Shown one piece after another: positions 17,094 through 28,845 of a stretch of DNA of 64,000 bases. Location: assembly GCF_014898175.1 (NCBI RefSeq), contig NZ_CP062948.1:1240001-1304000 (forward strand). Direction: 5' to 3'. The notes under the pieces were generated by a model. It did not search any database and had not been told where the DNA came from. It was given only the letters and a program-made list of their open reading frames with translations. The stretch's first letter is position 1. Every line of letters begins with the position of its first letter. This DNA comes from Bifidobacterium lemurum (GTDB lineage Bacteria; Actinomycetota; Actinomycetes; Actinomycetales; Bifidobacteriaceae). Position numbers and translations under genes: made by a program.

Positions 17094-18875
17094 GTGTCCG
17101 AGAACATCCAGAACGCCGTGGTCGACGACCCGGCCCTGTGGTGGAAGCAGGCCGTGGTGTACCAGGTGTATCCGCGGTCCTTCAAGGATTCGACGGGATC
17201 CGGTCTTGGCGACATCGCCGGAGTGACCAGCAAAGTCCCATACCTGAAGAGGCTCGGCGTCGATGCCATCTGGCTGAGCCCCTTCTACCCCAGCCAGCTC
17301 GCCGACGGCGGGTACGACGTGGACGACTACCGCAACGTGGATCCCAAGCTCGGCACCATGGACGACTTCGACGAACTCGCCCGAACCGCCCACCAAGCCG
17401 GCATCAAAATCGTCGTGGACATCGTCCCCAACCACAGCTCCAACCTGCACGAGTGGTTCCAGGCCGCCCTTGCCGCGGGCCCCGGCTCCCCCGAACGCGA
17501 CCGCTACATCTTCCGCGACGGTCGCGGTCCCAACGGCGATCTGCCGCCCACCGACTGGGTGGCCAGCTTCGGCGGCCCCGCGTGGACGCGCGTGGACGAC
17601 GGCCAATGGTATCTGCACATGTTCACCGTCGAGCAGCCGGACTGGAACTGGAACAACCCCGAAGTGCGCGCCGACTTCCGCAAAACCCTGCGCTTCTGGC
17701 TCGACCACGGCGCCGACGGATTCCGCGTGGACGTGGCGCACGGCCTGGCCAAAGACCTCGACCGAGACGACCTCGACGACTGGGCCATCATCCTGCCCTC
17801 CTTGCCGTCCGACGGCAGCCATCCGCTGTACGACCGCGACGATGTGCACGAGATCTACCGCGAATGGCGCGAGGTGTTCAACGAATACGATCCGCCGGCA
17901 TTCGCCGTCGCCGAAGCATGGGTGAACCCCGAACGCCAGCATCTGTACGCCTCCACCGACGAGCTCGGCCAGGTGTTCAACTTCGAATTCGCCAAAACCG
18001 ACTGGATCCGCGATGACATGCATCTCGCCATCGAAGAGGGACTCGACTCCGCCCGCGTCTCCGGCTCCACCGCCACATGGGTGATGAGCAACCACGACGT
18101 GCCTCGCCACGCCTCCCGCTACGGTCTGCCGCAGGTGCCGGCCGCCTCGCACCATCAGATCGCCAAGGATTGGCTGCTGCGCAACGGCGGCTCGTACAAG
18201 GAGGACCGCGAGCTCGGCACCCGGCGCGCCCGCGCCGCCATCCTCATGGAACTGGCCCTGCCCGGCTCCGCCTACATCTACCAAGGCGAGGAGCTCGGCC
18301 TGTTCGAGGTGGCGGACATCCCTTGGGACCAGCTCGAAGACCCGACCGCGTTCCACAGCGCGCGCCACCAGATCGAAAAGGGACGCGACGGCTGCCGCGT
18401 GCCGCTGCCGTGGAAATCCGACGACTCGGACGGAACCGTCGGATACGGTTTCTCCCCGGCGCTCAAAGTCGCCGGAGCCGGCGTCGCCGCCGAACAGGCG
18501 GGAGAGCCCGCCGAACGGCCCCATCTGCCCCAGCCCGCATGGTATGCGGACCTCGCCGCCGACGCGCAGGAGAGCGACCCCGATTCCATGCTGAGCCTGT
18601 ACCGCCGCGCGCTCGATCTGCGCCATCGCCACATGCCGCAGGACACGGACCTCGTCTGGCTGGACGAGGACCGCGCCTCGGACAAGCGCGACGGCGCGGA
18701 CGGACGGCATGGCGGCGTCATCGCCTACCGCCGTTCCAACGGCTGGGCGAGCATCACGAATTTTGGTGAGACGCCGGTCGAGCTGCCGGCGGGAGAGCCG
18801 CTGCTGGCCTCCGGCGCGCTCACCGAAGACGGTCGTCTGCCGCAGGACACGACCGTGTGGTTGTTGTTGGATTGA
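17094..18875 (+). CDS. GH13 alpha-glucosidase
   Basis: Intracellular exo-alpha-glucosidase or oligo-1,6-glucosidase-like enzyme, 593 residues, releasing glucose from imported alpha-glucosides. GTG start at 17094 has GAGGAG upstream. GH13 signatures: WWKQAVVYQVYPRSFKD, DIVPNHSS, GFRVDVAHG with nucleophile D213, AVAEAW with acid/base E274, and SNHDVPRH with D335. The active-site region resembles bifidobacterial AglA/AglB. A variable insert of about 45 residues (Ala/Glu/Pro-rich, after FSPALKVAG) precedes the C-terminal beta domain. It is first in an operon with two permeases and a binding protein. The exact linkage (alpha-1,4, alpha-1,6 or trehalose-like) cannot be read from sequence. Confidence 0.92.
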   Translation: MSENIQNAVVDDPALWWKQAVVYQVYPRSFKDSTGSGLGDIAGVTSKVPYLKRLGVDAIWLSPFYPSQLADGGYDVDDYRNVDPKLGTMDDFDELARTAHQAGIKIVVDIVPNHSSNLHEWFQAALAAGPGSPERDRYIFRDGRGPNGDLPPTDWVASFGGPAWTRVDDGQWYLHMFTVEQPDWNWNNPEVRADFRKTLRFWLDHGADGFRVDVAHGLAKDLDRDDLDDWAIILPSLPSDGSHPLYDRDDVHEIYREWREVFNEYDPPAFAVAEAWVNPERQHLYASTDELGQVFNFEFAKTDWIRDDMHLAIEEGLDSARVSGSTATWVMSNHDVPRHASRYGLPQVPAASHHQIAKDWLLRNGGSYKEDRELGTRRARAAILMELALPGSAYIYQGEELGLFEVADIPWDQLEDPTAFHSARHQIEKGRDGCRVPLPWKSDDSDGTVGYGFSPALKVAGAGVAAEQAGEPAERPHLPQPAWYADLAADAQESDPDSMLSLYRRALDLRHRHMPQDTDLVWLDEDRASDKRDGADGRHGGVIAYRRSNGWASITNFGETPVELPAGEPLLASGALTEDGRLPQDTTVWLLLD

Positions 18876-18894
18876 GAGAAAGGTCGGATCGAAG

Positions 18895-19749
18895 ATGATT
18901 ACCATGACCGGCAAGACGATACGTAGGTGGTGGGCGCTGTTCGCGCTGCCCACGTTCGCCGCGTTCGTGATCGGGTTCGTGGTGCCGTTCGTGATGGGCG
19001 TGTACCTGAGCTTCTGCAATTTCACCACGGTGACGGACGCCGAGTTCGTCGGACTGGAGAACTACACGCGGGCCCTGCAGGACGGCGAGTTCCTGCGCTC
19101 GCTGGTGTTCACCACGCTGATGACGATCGTGACGACGGTGGTGATCAACGTGGCCGCGTTCGCGATCGCGTACATGCTCACCAAGAAGATCAAAGGCTCC
19201 ACGATCTTCCGTTCGGTGTTCTTCATGCCGAACCTGATCGGCGGCATCATCCTGGGCTACATCTGGCTGCTGCTGCTCAACGGCGTGCTGGCGCATTGGT
19301 CGCGCTCGATCACCTATTCGGGCGTGTACGGCTTCTGGGGCATCGTGATTCTGGTGTGCTGGCAGCAGATCGGCTACATGATGATCATCTACATCGCCGG
19401 CCTGCAATCCCTGCCCACCGACGTGCTCGAGGCGGCCGCGGTGGACGGCGCGACCGGGTCGCAGACCATGTTCAAGATCATCGTGCCGCTGATGATGCCG
19501 AGCATCACCGTGTGCTCGTTCCTGACCGTGACCAACGGCTTCAAGCTCTTCGACCAGAACCTCGCGCTGACCAACGGCGCGCCGAGCAACACGTCCGAGG
19601 GCATCGCGCTGAACATCTACCGCACCTTCTACGGCCGCGTCGGCTGGGAGGGCGTGGGCCAGGCCAAGGCCGTGCTGTTCTTCGTGCTCGTGGCCGTGAT
19701 CGCCGTCATCCAGAACAAGCTCACCACCAGCAAGGAGGTGTCCGCGTGA
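18895..19749 (+). CDS. ABC sugar transporter permease, MalF type
   Basis: Membrane subunit of a carbohydrate ABC importer (CUT1 group), 284 residues with six predicted helices. The cytosolic coupling loop VLEAAAVDGATGSQTMFKIIVPLMMP is the EAA motif that docks on the ATPase. The start at 18895 lies 19 bases after the glucosidase stop; ATG 18904 is an alternative. The stop overlaps the next permease start. No ATPase gene is present in the operon, so a shared MsmK/UgpC-like ATPase encoded elsewhere is expected, as is common in bifidobacteria. Confidence 0.92.
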   Translation: MITMTGKTIRRWWALFALPTFAAFVIGFVVPFVMGVYLSFCNFTTVTDAEFVGLENYTRALQDGEFLRSLVFTTLMTIVTTVVINVAAFAIAYMLTKKIKGSTIFRSVFFMPNLIGGIILGYIWLLLLNGVLAHWSRSITYSGVYGFWGIVILVCWQQIGYMMIIYIAGLQSLPTDVLEAAAVDGATGSQTMFKIIVPLMMPSITVCSFLTVTNGFKLFDQNLALTNGAPSNTSEGIALNIYRTFYGRVGWEGVGQAKAVLFFVLVAVIAVIQNKLTTSKEVSA

Positions 19750-20585
19750 ACACCGAAACCGTCAAGCATCCCCGCCTGTGGACCGTGTTCTTCTCACTGG
19801 TCTCGATCGTGTGGGTGTTCCCCATCGTCCTGGTCCTCATCAACTCCTTCAAGCAGAAGGCGTACATCTCCAAGGACGCGTTCTCCCTGCCCACCGGCAA
19901 GGCGTTCGTCGGACTGGAGAACTACGTGCGCGGCGTCGAGACGACCGACCTGTTCGCCAGCTTCGGCTGGACCGTGGTCACCACCGTCGGTTCGGTCTTG
20001 CTGATCCTGCTGTGCACCTCGATGTGCGCGTGGTGGATCGTGCGCGTGAACAACTGGGCGGCCAAGACCCTGTACGTGCTGTTCCTGTTCAACATGATCG
20101 TGCCCTTCCAGATGGTCATGTTCACCCTCTCCAAGCTGGCCGACATGCTGGGGCTCAACACCCCCTGGGGCCTGTGGGTCGTCTACCTGGGCTTCGGCGC
20201 GGGACTCGCGGTGTTCATCTTCACCGGCGTGGTCAAGGGCATCCCGGTCGAGCTGGAGGAATCCGCGATGATCGACGGCGCCTCCGTGCCGCGCATCTTC
20301 TTCCAGATCGTCGTGCCGATCATGCGCCCCTCGATCATCTCGGTCGCGATCCTGCAGGCCATGTGGATCTGGAACGACTACCTGCTGCCCTACCTCACGC
20401 TGGACCTGCGCCGCTTCAAGACCATGAGCATCGCGATCCAGTACCTGAAGGGCGGCTACGGTTCGGTGGACATGGGCGCCATGATGGCCTGCCTGGTCCT
20501 GGCGATCATCCCCATCATCGTCTTCTACATGCTCTGCCAAAAACACATCATCAAAGGCGTGATGGCGGGAGCGGTGAAGGGCTGA
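19746..20585 (+). CDS. ABC sugar transporter permease, MalG type
   Basis: Second membrane subunit of the same importer, 279 residues. GTG start at 19746 overlaps the preceding stop and has AAGGAGG at good spacing. The N-terminal helix (FFSLVSIVWVFPIVLVLINSFK) is typical of MalG-like proteins, and the EAA loop reads ELEESAMIDGASVPRIFFQI. The last codons and stop (GGAGCGGTGAAGGGCTGA) form part of a repeat present twice more downstream, so the C-terminus is embedded in repetitive DNA. Confidence 0.92.
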   Translation: MNTETVKHPRLWTVFFSLVSIVWVFPIVLVLINSFKQKAYISKDAFSLPTGKAFVGLENYVRGVETTDLFASFGWTVVTTVGSVLLILLCTSMCAWWIVRVNNWAAKTLYVLFLFNMIVPFQMVMFTLSKLADMLGLNTPWGLWVVYLGFGAGLAVFIFTGVVKGIPVELEESAMIDGASVPRIFFQIVVPIMRPSIISVAILQAMWIWNDYLLPYLTLDLRRFKTMSIAIQYLKGGYGSVDMGAMMACLVLAIIPIIVFYMLCQKHIIKGVMAGAVKG

Positions 20586-20870
20586 TGCCCTTCACATGGA
20601 CAGGCCGGTGGCCTGTCCATAGCTCCCGCCTGAGCGAGGCGGCAGTCGAGCGAAGGTGGCACTGGGTCCGCGCGTAGCGCGGTCAAAAATCGCAGGGCCG
20701 GAGGCGGAGCGGTGAAGGGCTGACGCCCTTCACGTGGACAGGCCGGTGGCCTGTCCATAGCTCCCGCCCGAGCCGGCCAGGCAGGGCCGGTGAGGGTAGC
20801 GTTGAGCCCGCCGGAGGCGGTCCGCAATTGCGGGACGGCGCGGTGAAGGGCTGACTCCCCCCCCCCCGGC
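20568..20870 (+). repeat. Hairpin-rich direct repeats and an 11-C run between permease and binding protein
   Basis: The block GGAGCGGTGAAGGGCTGA(T/C)GCCCTTCAC plus a second dyad TGGACAGGCC-GGT-GGCCTGTCCA starts inside the permease gene (hairpins 20574-20595 and 20597-20619). It recurs about 140 bases later (about 20708-20765). A third, truncated copy (20841-20855) runs into 11 consecutive C (20857-20867). This fills the 348-bp gap before the binding-protein gene. Such hairpins between operon genes often set mRNA stability. Confidence 0.85.
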
Positions 20871-20933
20871 GCAGCCAGACATACTCGACATAACTGAATA
20901 TCCATCATCCCAACAAGGAAGTAAGGAAGATCA

Positions 20934-22295
20934 ATGAACAATCTGAAGAAGGCCGTCGCGGTCGTCGCCGCGCTTGCCATGGGTGTCGGATTCGCCGGCT
21001 GCGGCAGCAGCAACGCCGATTCCAGCAAAGGCCACGTCTACTTCATGAACAGCAAGTCCGAAATCGTCGACCAGCTGGAGGAGCTCGCCGCGATGTACAC
21101 CGATGAGACCGGCGTGCAGGTGGACATCCAGACGGCCACCGCGGGCACCTACGACTCCACGATGACCTCCGAGCTGGCCAAGTCGAACGCGCCGACGATG
21201 TTCAACATCTCCGGCTACGACCAGTTCGCCAAGTATCAGGACTATGTGGAGCCGCTGCAGGACACCGAGGTGTACAACCTGCTCACCGACGAAGGCAAGG
21301 CCTACTCCTACAAGGTGGGCGAGAACGCCTACACCCTGCCGTACGCGGCCGAATGGTACGGCATCATCTACAACAAGGCGATTCTCGAGGAATACTGCGC
21401 CAAGGACTATGCGGTGATCGACTCCGCCGACGACATCACCGACTACGACACCTTCAAGGAGGTCGTGGAGAGCATCCAGGAGCATAAGGACGATCTCGGC
21501 CTCGACGGCGCCATCGCCACTCCCGGCCTCGACTCCTCCGACACGTACCGCTTCACCGCGCATATGGCCCGCCTGCCGATCTACTACGAGTACAAGGATC
21601 TGAACACCACGTTCTCCAGCGAGATCGAAGGCACCTACCTCGACAATTACAAGGATCTTTTCGACCTTGAGCTCAACAACAGCCCGACCGAGGCCGGCCT
21701 GATCAGCTCGATGACCTACGACGACTGCACCTCCGAATTCGCGTTGGGCTCGGTGGCGTTCTATCCGAACGGCGTGTGGGCCTATACCCAGATCAAGGAC
21801 AACGAGGTGGCCGACGAGGACCTCGGCATGCTTCCGTACTTCATGGGCATCGAAGGCGAGGAGGAGAACGGTGTGGCCGGCGTGTACGACGCCAGTTGGG
21901 CCGTGAACAAGAACGCCAGCGATCTGGACAAGCAGGCCACGCTCGACTTCATCGAGTGGCTGGTCACCGATGAGGAGGCGCAGCGGGTGCTTGCCAAGGA
22001 TATGGGCTTCTCCGTTCCGTTCACCACCTTCGGCGACGATATGCAGCCGGACAACCCGCTCACCGAGGCCGCCCGCGCCTACGCCGAGGCCGGTAAGACG
22101 GAGATCCGCAGCTTCACCGTGCCGGACCAGCAGTGGCAGGACGACATCGCCAACGCGCTGGTCGAATACGCGCAGGGCACCGGCGACTGGCCCGCGGTCG
22201 AAACCGCCTTCGTCGACGGCTGGTCCACCGAGTGGGCCAACAACGAGCAGACCCTCGGCACCGTGCCGGAGGCCACCGCGTTCGACGCCCAGTGA
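20934..22295 (+). CDS. ABC sugar-binding lipoprotein (MalE-like)
   Basis: Extracellular solute-binding protein of 453 residues anchored by lipid. The signal peptide NLKKAVAVVAALAMGVGF ends in lipobox GFAGC with acceptor Cys23, followed by a Ser/Asn linker. The mature part has the SBP_bac_1 fold marks: MFNISGYDQFAKYQDYVEP, TLPYAAEWYGIIYNKAILE, ALGSVAFYPNGVWAYTQI and YDASWAVNKNASDLDK, with several Trp/Tyr for stacking on sugar rings. It probably delivers alpha-gluco-oligosaccharides to the two upstream permeases. The binding protein is last rather than first, separated by hairpin repeats and a poly-C tract that may tune its expression. ATG 20934 has AAGGAAG upstream. Confidence 0.93.
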   Translation: MNNLKKAVAVVAALAMGVGFAGCGSSNADSSKGHVYFMNSKSEIVDQLEELAAMYTDETGVQVDIQTATAGTYDSTMTSELAKSNAPTMFNISGYDQFAKYQDYVEPLQDTEVYNLLTDEGKAYSYKVGENAYTLPYAAEWYGIIYNKAILEEYCAKDYAVIDSADDITDYDTFKEVVESIQEHKDDLGLDGAIATPGLDSSDTYRFTAHMARLPIYYEYKDLNTTFSSEIEGTYLDNYKDLFDLELNNSPTEAGLISSMTYDDCTSEFALGSVAFYPNGVWAYTQIKDNEVADEDLGMLPYFMGIEGEEENGVAGVYDASWAVNKNASDLDKQATLDFIEWLVTDEEAQRVLAKDMGFSVPFTTFGDDMQPDNPLTEAARAYAEAGKTEIRSFTVPDQQWQDDIANALVEYAQGTGDWPAVETAFVDGWSTEWANNEQTLGTVPEATAFDAQ

Positions 22296-22331
22296 CCGAT
22301 AGCGGCAGCACATCGCGCCGCGCACCCAAAC

Positions 22332-22361
22332 ATAGGGGCTTCGCCATCGCGGAGCCCCTAT
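22332..22361 (+). terminator. Hairpin after the binding-protein gene
   Basis: ATAGGGGCT (22332-22340) pairs with AGCCCCTAT (22353-22361) around a 12-base loop, 36 bases after the stop. There is no clear U-run, so termination is likely but not certain. Confidence 0.6.
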
Positions 22362-22407
22362 TCGCCGTCCTGAGGCCGGCCGAGACATCTTGGGCCGGGT
22401 GCGTCAG

Positions 22408-22492
22408 GGATCCCTCGACTACGCTGCGCTTCGCTCGGGATGACGATATTACCCGTCATGCTGAGCGGAGCGCAGCGCAGTCGAAGCATCTC
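22408..22492. repeat. Dispersed repeat, inverted pair
   Basis: An inverted copy (GGGATCCCTCGACTACGCTG to CGGGATGACG, 22408-22445) is followed by a direct copy (CGTCATGCTGAGCGGAGCGC to GTCGAAGCATCTC, 22454-22492). They lie in the 353-bp gap between convergent genes. The rest of the gap (22493-22648) shows nothing recognisable. Confidence 0.8.
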
Positions 22493-22648
22493 CACGCCGA
22501 TGATGAGCGGTGGGACGCATGACTTGGCCCCCCCGCGCAGAGGCAGCGGGGCCGAGCTGGATGATGTCAGGCGAGCGGCATCGAAGGTCCCGCGGTCACC
22601 GCCGACGGGCCCTGAGCGGGGCCGACGGTTGTGGGACGTCGGGAAAGC

Positions 22649-26515
<3,867 letters not shown>

Positions 26516-26628
26516 TTATGGCAAGTTCTCCGTCAATGCGCGCACAAGACGCACCAGTCAAACAAGAATTCGCGTATGAATGTGGCAGTTGAGGGGACGC
26601 TGCGCTCAATGCGTCGCTGTTCCGTTTC

Positions 26629-26716
26629 CGTCATGCCGAGCGGAGTCGAGGCATCTCAGACGCGCCATGTCTGAAATCCTTGCGCCCTGGCCCTGCTGCG
26701 CTCCGCTCAGGATGCT
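26629..26716. repeat. Dispersed repeat, inverted pair upstream of lacZ
   Basis: CGTCATGCCGAGCGGAGTCG to GAGGCATCTC (26629-26657, a 29-base short form) is followed by an inverted partner ending CGCTCCGCTCAGGATG (about 26675-26716). The short form differs by one base from the copy read in frame inside the ABC exporter at 54734-54762, in opposite orientation. Confidence 0.8.
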
Positions 26717-26794
26717 GCATGTCTGATCGCATGTCCTGCCCAGCTGCATTGCGATGTGACCGCTGAGTGGCCTCGTCCGGGGCCATGTTGGCGA

Positions 26795-26990
26795 CTATCT
26801 GCGTTACGGGTAGTGGATTCGGCTGCCCGCGGACATCGATCTGCGTTACGGGTAGTGCCCTTTTGCTGCTATGCCGAGTATGAGGCGCGGAATATCAATA
26901 GTGATAGTCCATGAATCGCCAGACCGGCACTACCCGCAACGCAGATCGATGTCCGCAGGGCTGAAAATCCACTACCCGTAACGCAGATAG
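26795..26990. repeat. Long inverted repeat, 65-bp arms
   Basis: The left arm (26795-26859) and right arm (26926-26990) are near-perfect complements around a 66-base loop. Each arm carries CTGCGTTACGGGTAGTG twice, so the element has four copies of this 17-mer. It sits between the amino-acid permease 3' end and the lacZ 5' region, both read leftward, so it is in the permease trailer or the lacZ leader. No ORF is in the loop. The rest of 26462-27036 holds only the dispersed repeat above. Confidence 0.92.
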
Positions 26991-27036
26991 CCTCTTGCCA
27001 AGTGTGCACAACCGCATTCGCGGAGAAGGTCGATCC

Positions 27037-28530
27037 TTACTTGCGCTTGGCTTGCGTGAGCTGGTAGGCGGCCAGCAGGATGGCCAGCCAGATCACGCCG
27101 GCGATGACGGCGACGCGATAGCTCGCCGAGAAGCACATCAGCACCACGACCAGCGCGAGGAACGCGAGCACCGCCCACGGGGTCACGCGCGCGAACGGCA
27201 GCTTGAAATGGATGGCATCCAACGCCTCCCGCCCGGACTTGCCCGCCAATGCGGAGTCGGCGGGCGAGAGGCCTGCGGCGACCATGGTGCGGAAACGCAT
27301 TTCGGTGACCATGATCATCGCCCAGTTGATGATGCCTGCGATGGTGGCGATGGACATGAGATAGTTGAACGCGAATGTGGGCCACAGGAACACGACCACC
27401 ACGGCCGCCGCGGTGATCGCCGCGGAGACGAGCACGCCCGCCACCGGCACGCCGCGCTTGTTGAGCCTGCCGAGGAAGGCGGGCGCGTTGCCCTGGCGGG
27501 CCAGCGAATACAGCATGCGCGAGTTGGCGTACAGGCCGGAATTGTAGACGCTCATCACGGCGGTCAGGCACACGAAGTTGAGGATGCCGGCGGCCGCGTG
27601 GATGCCCACCGAATCGAAGATCTGCACGAACGGGCTGGTCTGCCCGTCGATGGTGTTCCACGGCACCACGGCCATGATCACGCCGAGCGCGACGATGTAG
27701 AACACGAGGATGCGCCAGACGATGCCGTTGGTGGCCTTCGGAATCGTGACGCGCGGATTCTCCGTCTCACCCGCGGTGATGCCGATCAGCTCGGTCCCGC
27801 CGAAACTGAACATCACCACCACCAGCGCCATCAGCAGGCCGGTCCATGAGCCGTCGTCCGCGCGCGACATCAGGCCGTTCGGCAGGAATCCGCCTCCTAC
27901 GGTGAACCAGTTGGCGAACGAGGCGCGCACGCCCGAGGCGGTGGGCAGCGCGAACACCAGCACGGCGAGGCCTCCGACGATCATGGCCACCACGGCCACG
28001 ATTTTGATGATCGCGAACCAGAATTCGAATTCGCCGAACTTGCTGACGCCCAGCAGATTCGCGGCCATGATGACGACGAGGAACACCGCCGCCGACACCC
28101 ATTGCGGAATCGCGGGGAACCAATAGTTCACGAACGATCCGACCACGCTCAGCTCCACCATGGAGACGAGGATGTAGTTGAACCAATAGTTCCAGCCCGA
28201 CACGAAGCCCGCGCGCTTCGACCAGTATTGCGTCGCGTAGTAGCTGAACGCGCCGGCTTTCGGATCCTCGACCGACATCTCGCTCAGCGCGCGCACGATC
28301 ATGAAGATCGCGATGCCTCCGATCAGATACGCCAGCAGAATCGACGGGCCCGCCAACGCGATCGATTCGCTGGAGCCATAGAACAGGCCGGTGCCGATGG
28401 CGCCTCCCAAAGCGATGAGCTGGATATGGCGGTTCTTCAGGCTTTTGCGCAACGTGCCGGGCACCGGCGGCTCGGCGTTCGCCGCGCTCATGTGTGCCGT
28501 TTGCATGCCGGCGGAATTATTGTCGTTCAT
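27037..28530 (-). CDS. Amino-acid permease, APC superfamily (AAT type)
   Basis: Membrane transporter, 497 residues and 12 helices. The start at 28530 (MNDNNSAGMQTAHMS) has AAGAAGG upstream. N-terminal LKNRHIQLIALGGAIGTGLFYGSSESI is the amino-acid-permease signature with the unwound first helix. AGAFSYYATQYWSKRAGFVSGWNYWFNY and SFGGTELIGITAGETENPR follow in the standard places. The AAT group imports single amino acids (aromatic, basic, Pro, Ala/Gly etc.) with protons; which one is not decidable here. It has no operon partners; a 63-bp hairpin repeat array lies upstream. Confidence 0.9.
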   Translation of the reverse strand: MNDNNSAGMQTAHMSAANAEPPVPGTLRKSLKNRHIQLIALGGAIGTGLFYGSSESIALAGPSILLAYLIGGIAIFMIVRALSEMSVEDPKAGAFSYYATQYWSKRAGFVSGWNYWFNYILVSMVELSVVGSFVNYWFPAIPQWVSAAVFLVVIMAANLLGVSKFGEFEFWFAIIKIVAVVAMIVGGLAVLVFALPTASGVRASFANWFTVGGGFLPNGLMSRADDGSWTGLLMALVVVMFSFGGTELIGITAGETENPRVTIPKATNGIVWRILVFYIVALGVIMAVVPWNTIDGQTSPFVQIFDSVGIHAAAGILNFVCLTAVMSVYNSGLYANSRMLYSLARQGNAPAFLGRLNKRGVPVAGVLVSAAITAAAVVVVFLWPTFAFNYLMSIATIAGIINWAMIMVTEMRFRTMVAAGLSPADSALAGKSGREALDAIHFKLPFARVTPWAVLAFLALVVVLMCFSASYRVAVIAGVIWLAILLAAYQLTQAKRK

Positions 28531-28620
28531 GGTCACCTTCTTCTCGAACAACGCTCCCGCCATTCTACGGTCGTCTGCCTCCCGTCGCCTCTCTCCGTTC
28601 GCTATACGCCCGGGAGCGCC

Positions 28621-28793
28621 GTGAAACATCGCCGATCACCGTGTTTCACGGTACATTCTGACGGGGGTGTCGCAGGAGGCCTCGTGAAACATTGCAGATC
28701 GGCATGTTTCACGGTACATTCCGACGGGGGCATCGCAGGAGGTCTCGTGAAACAGTGTGGATCACCGTGTTTCACGGTACATTCCGACGGGGG
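28621..28793. repeat. 63-bp hairpin repeat, three tandem units
   Basis: Units start GTGAAACA at 28621, 28684 and 28747. Each contains GTGAAACA, about 13 bases, TGTTTCAC, then GGTACATTCYGACGGGGG. The pair GTGAAACA/TGTTTCAC forms a hairpin. The same unit with the same 63-bp period recurs at 44720 and 44783. The array fills the 315-bp gap between the esterase 3' end and the permease start. Confidence 0.9.
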
Positions 28794-28845
28794 CGGAGAC
28801 GGGCGGCGGCATCGCTTCGGAAGCTCGCGGAATGGATGCCGCTGC

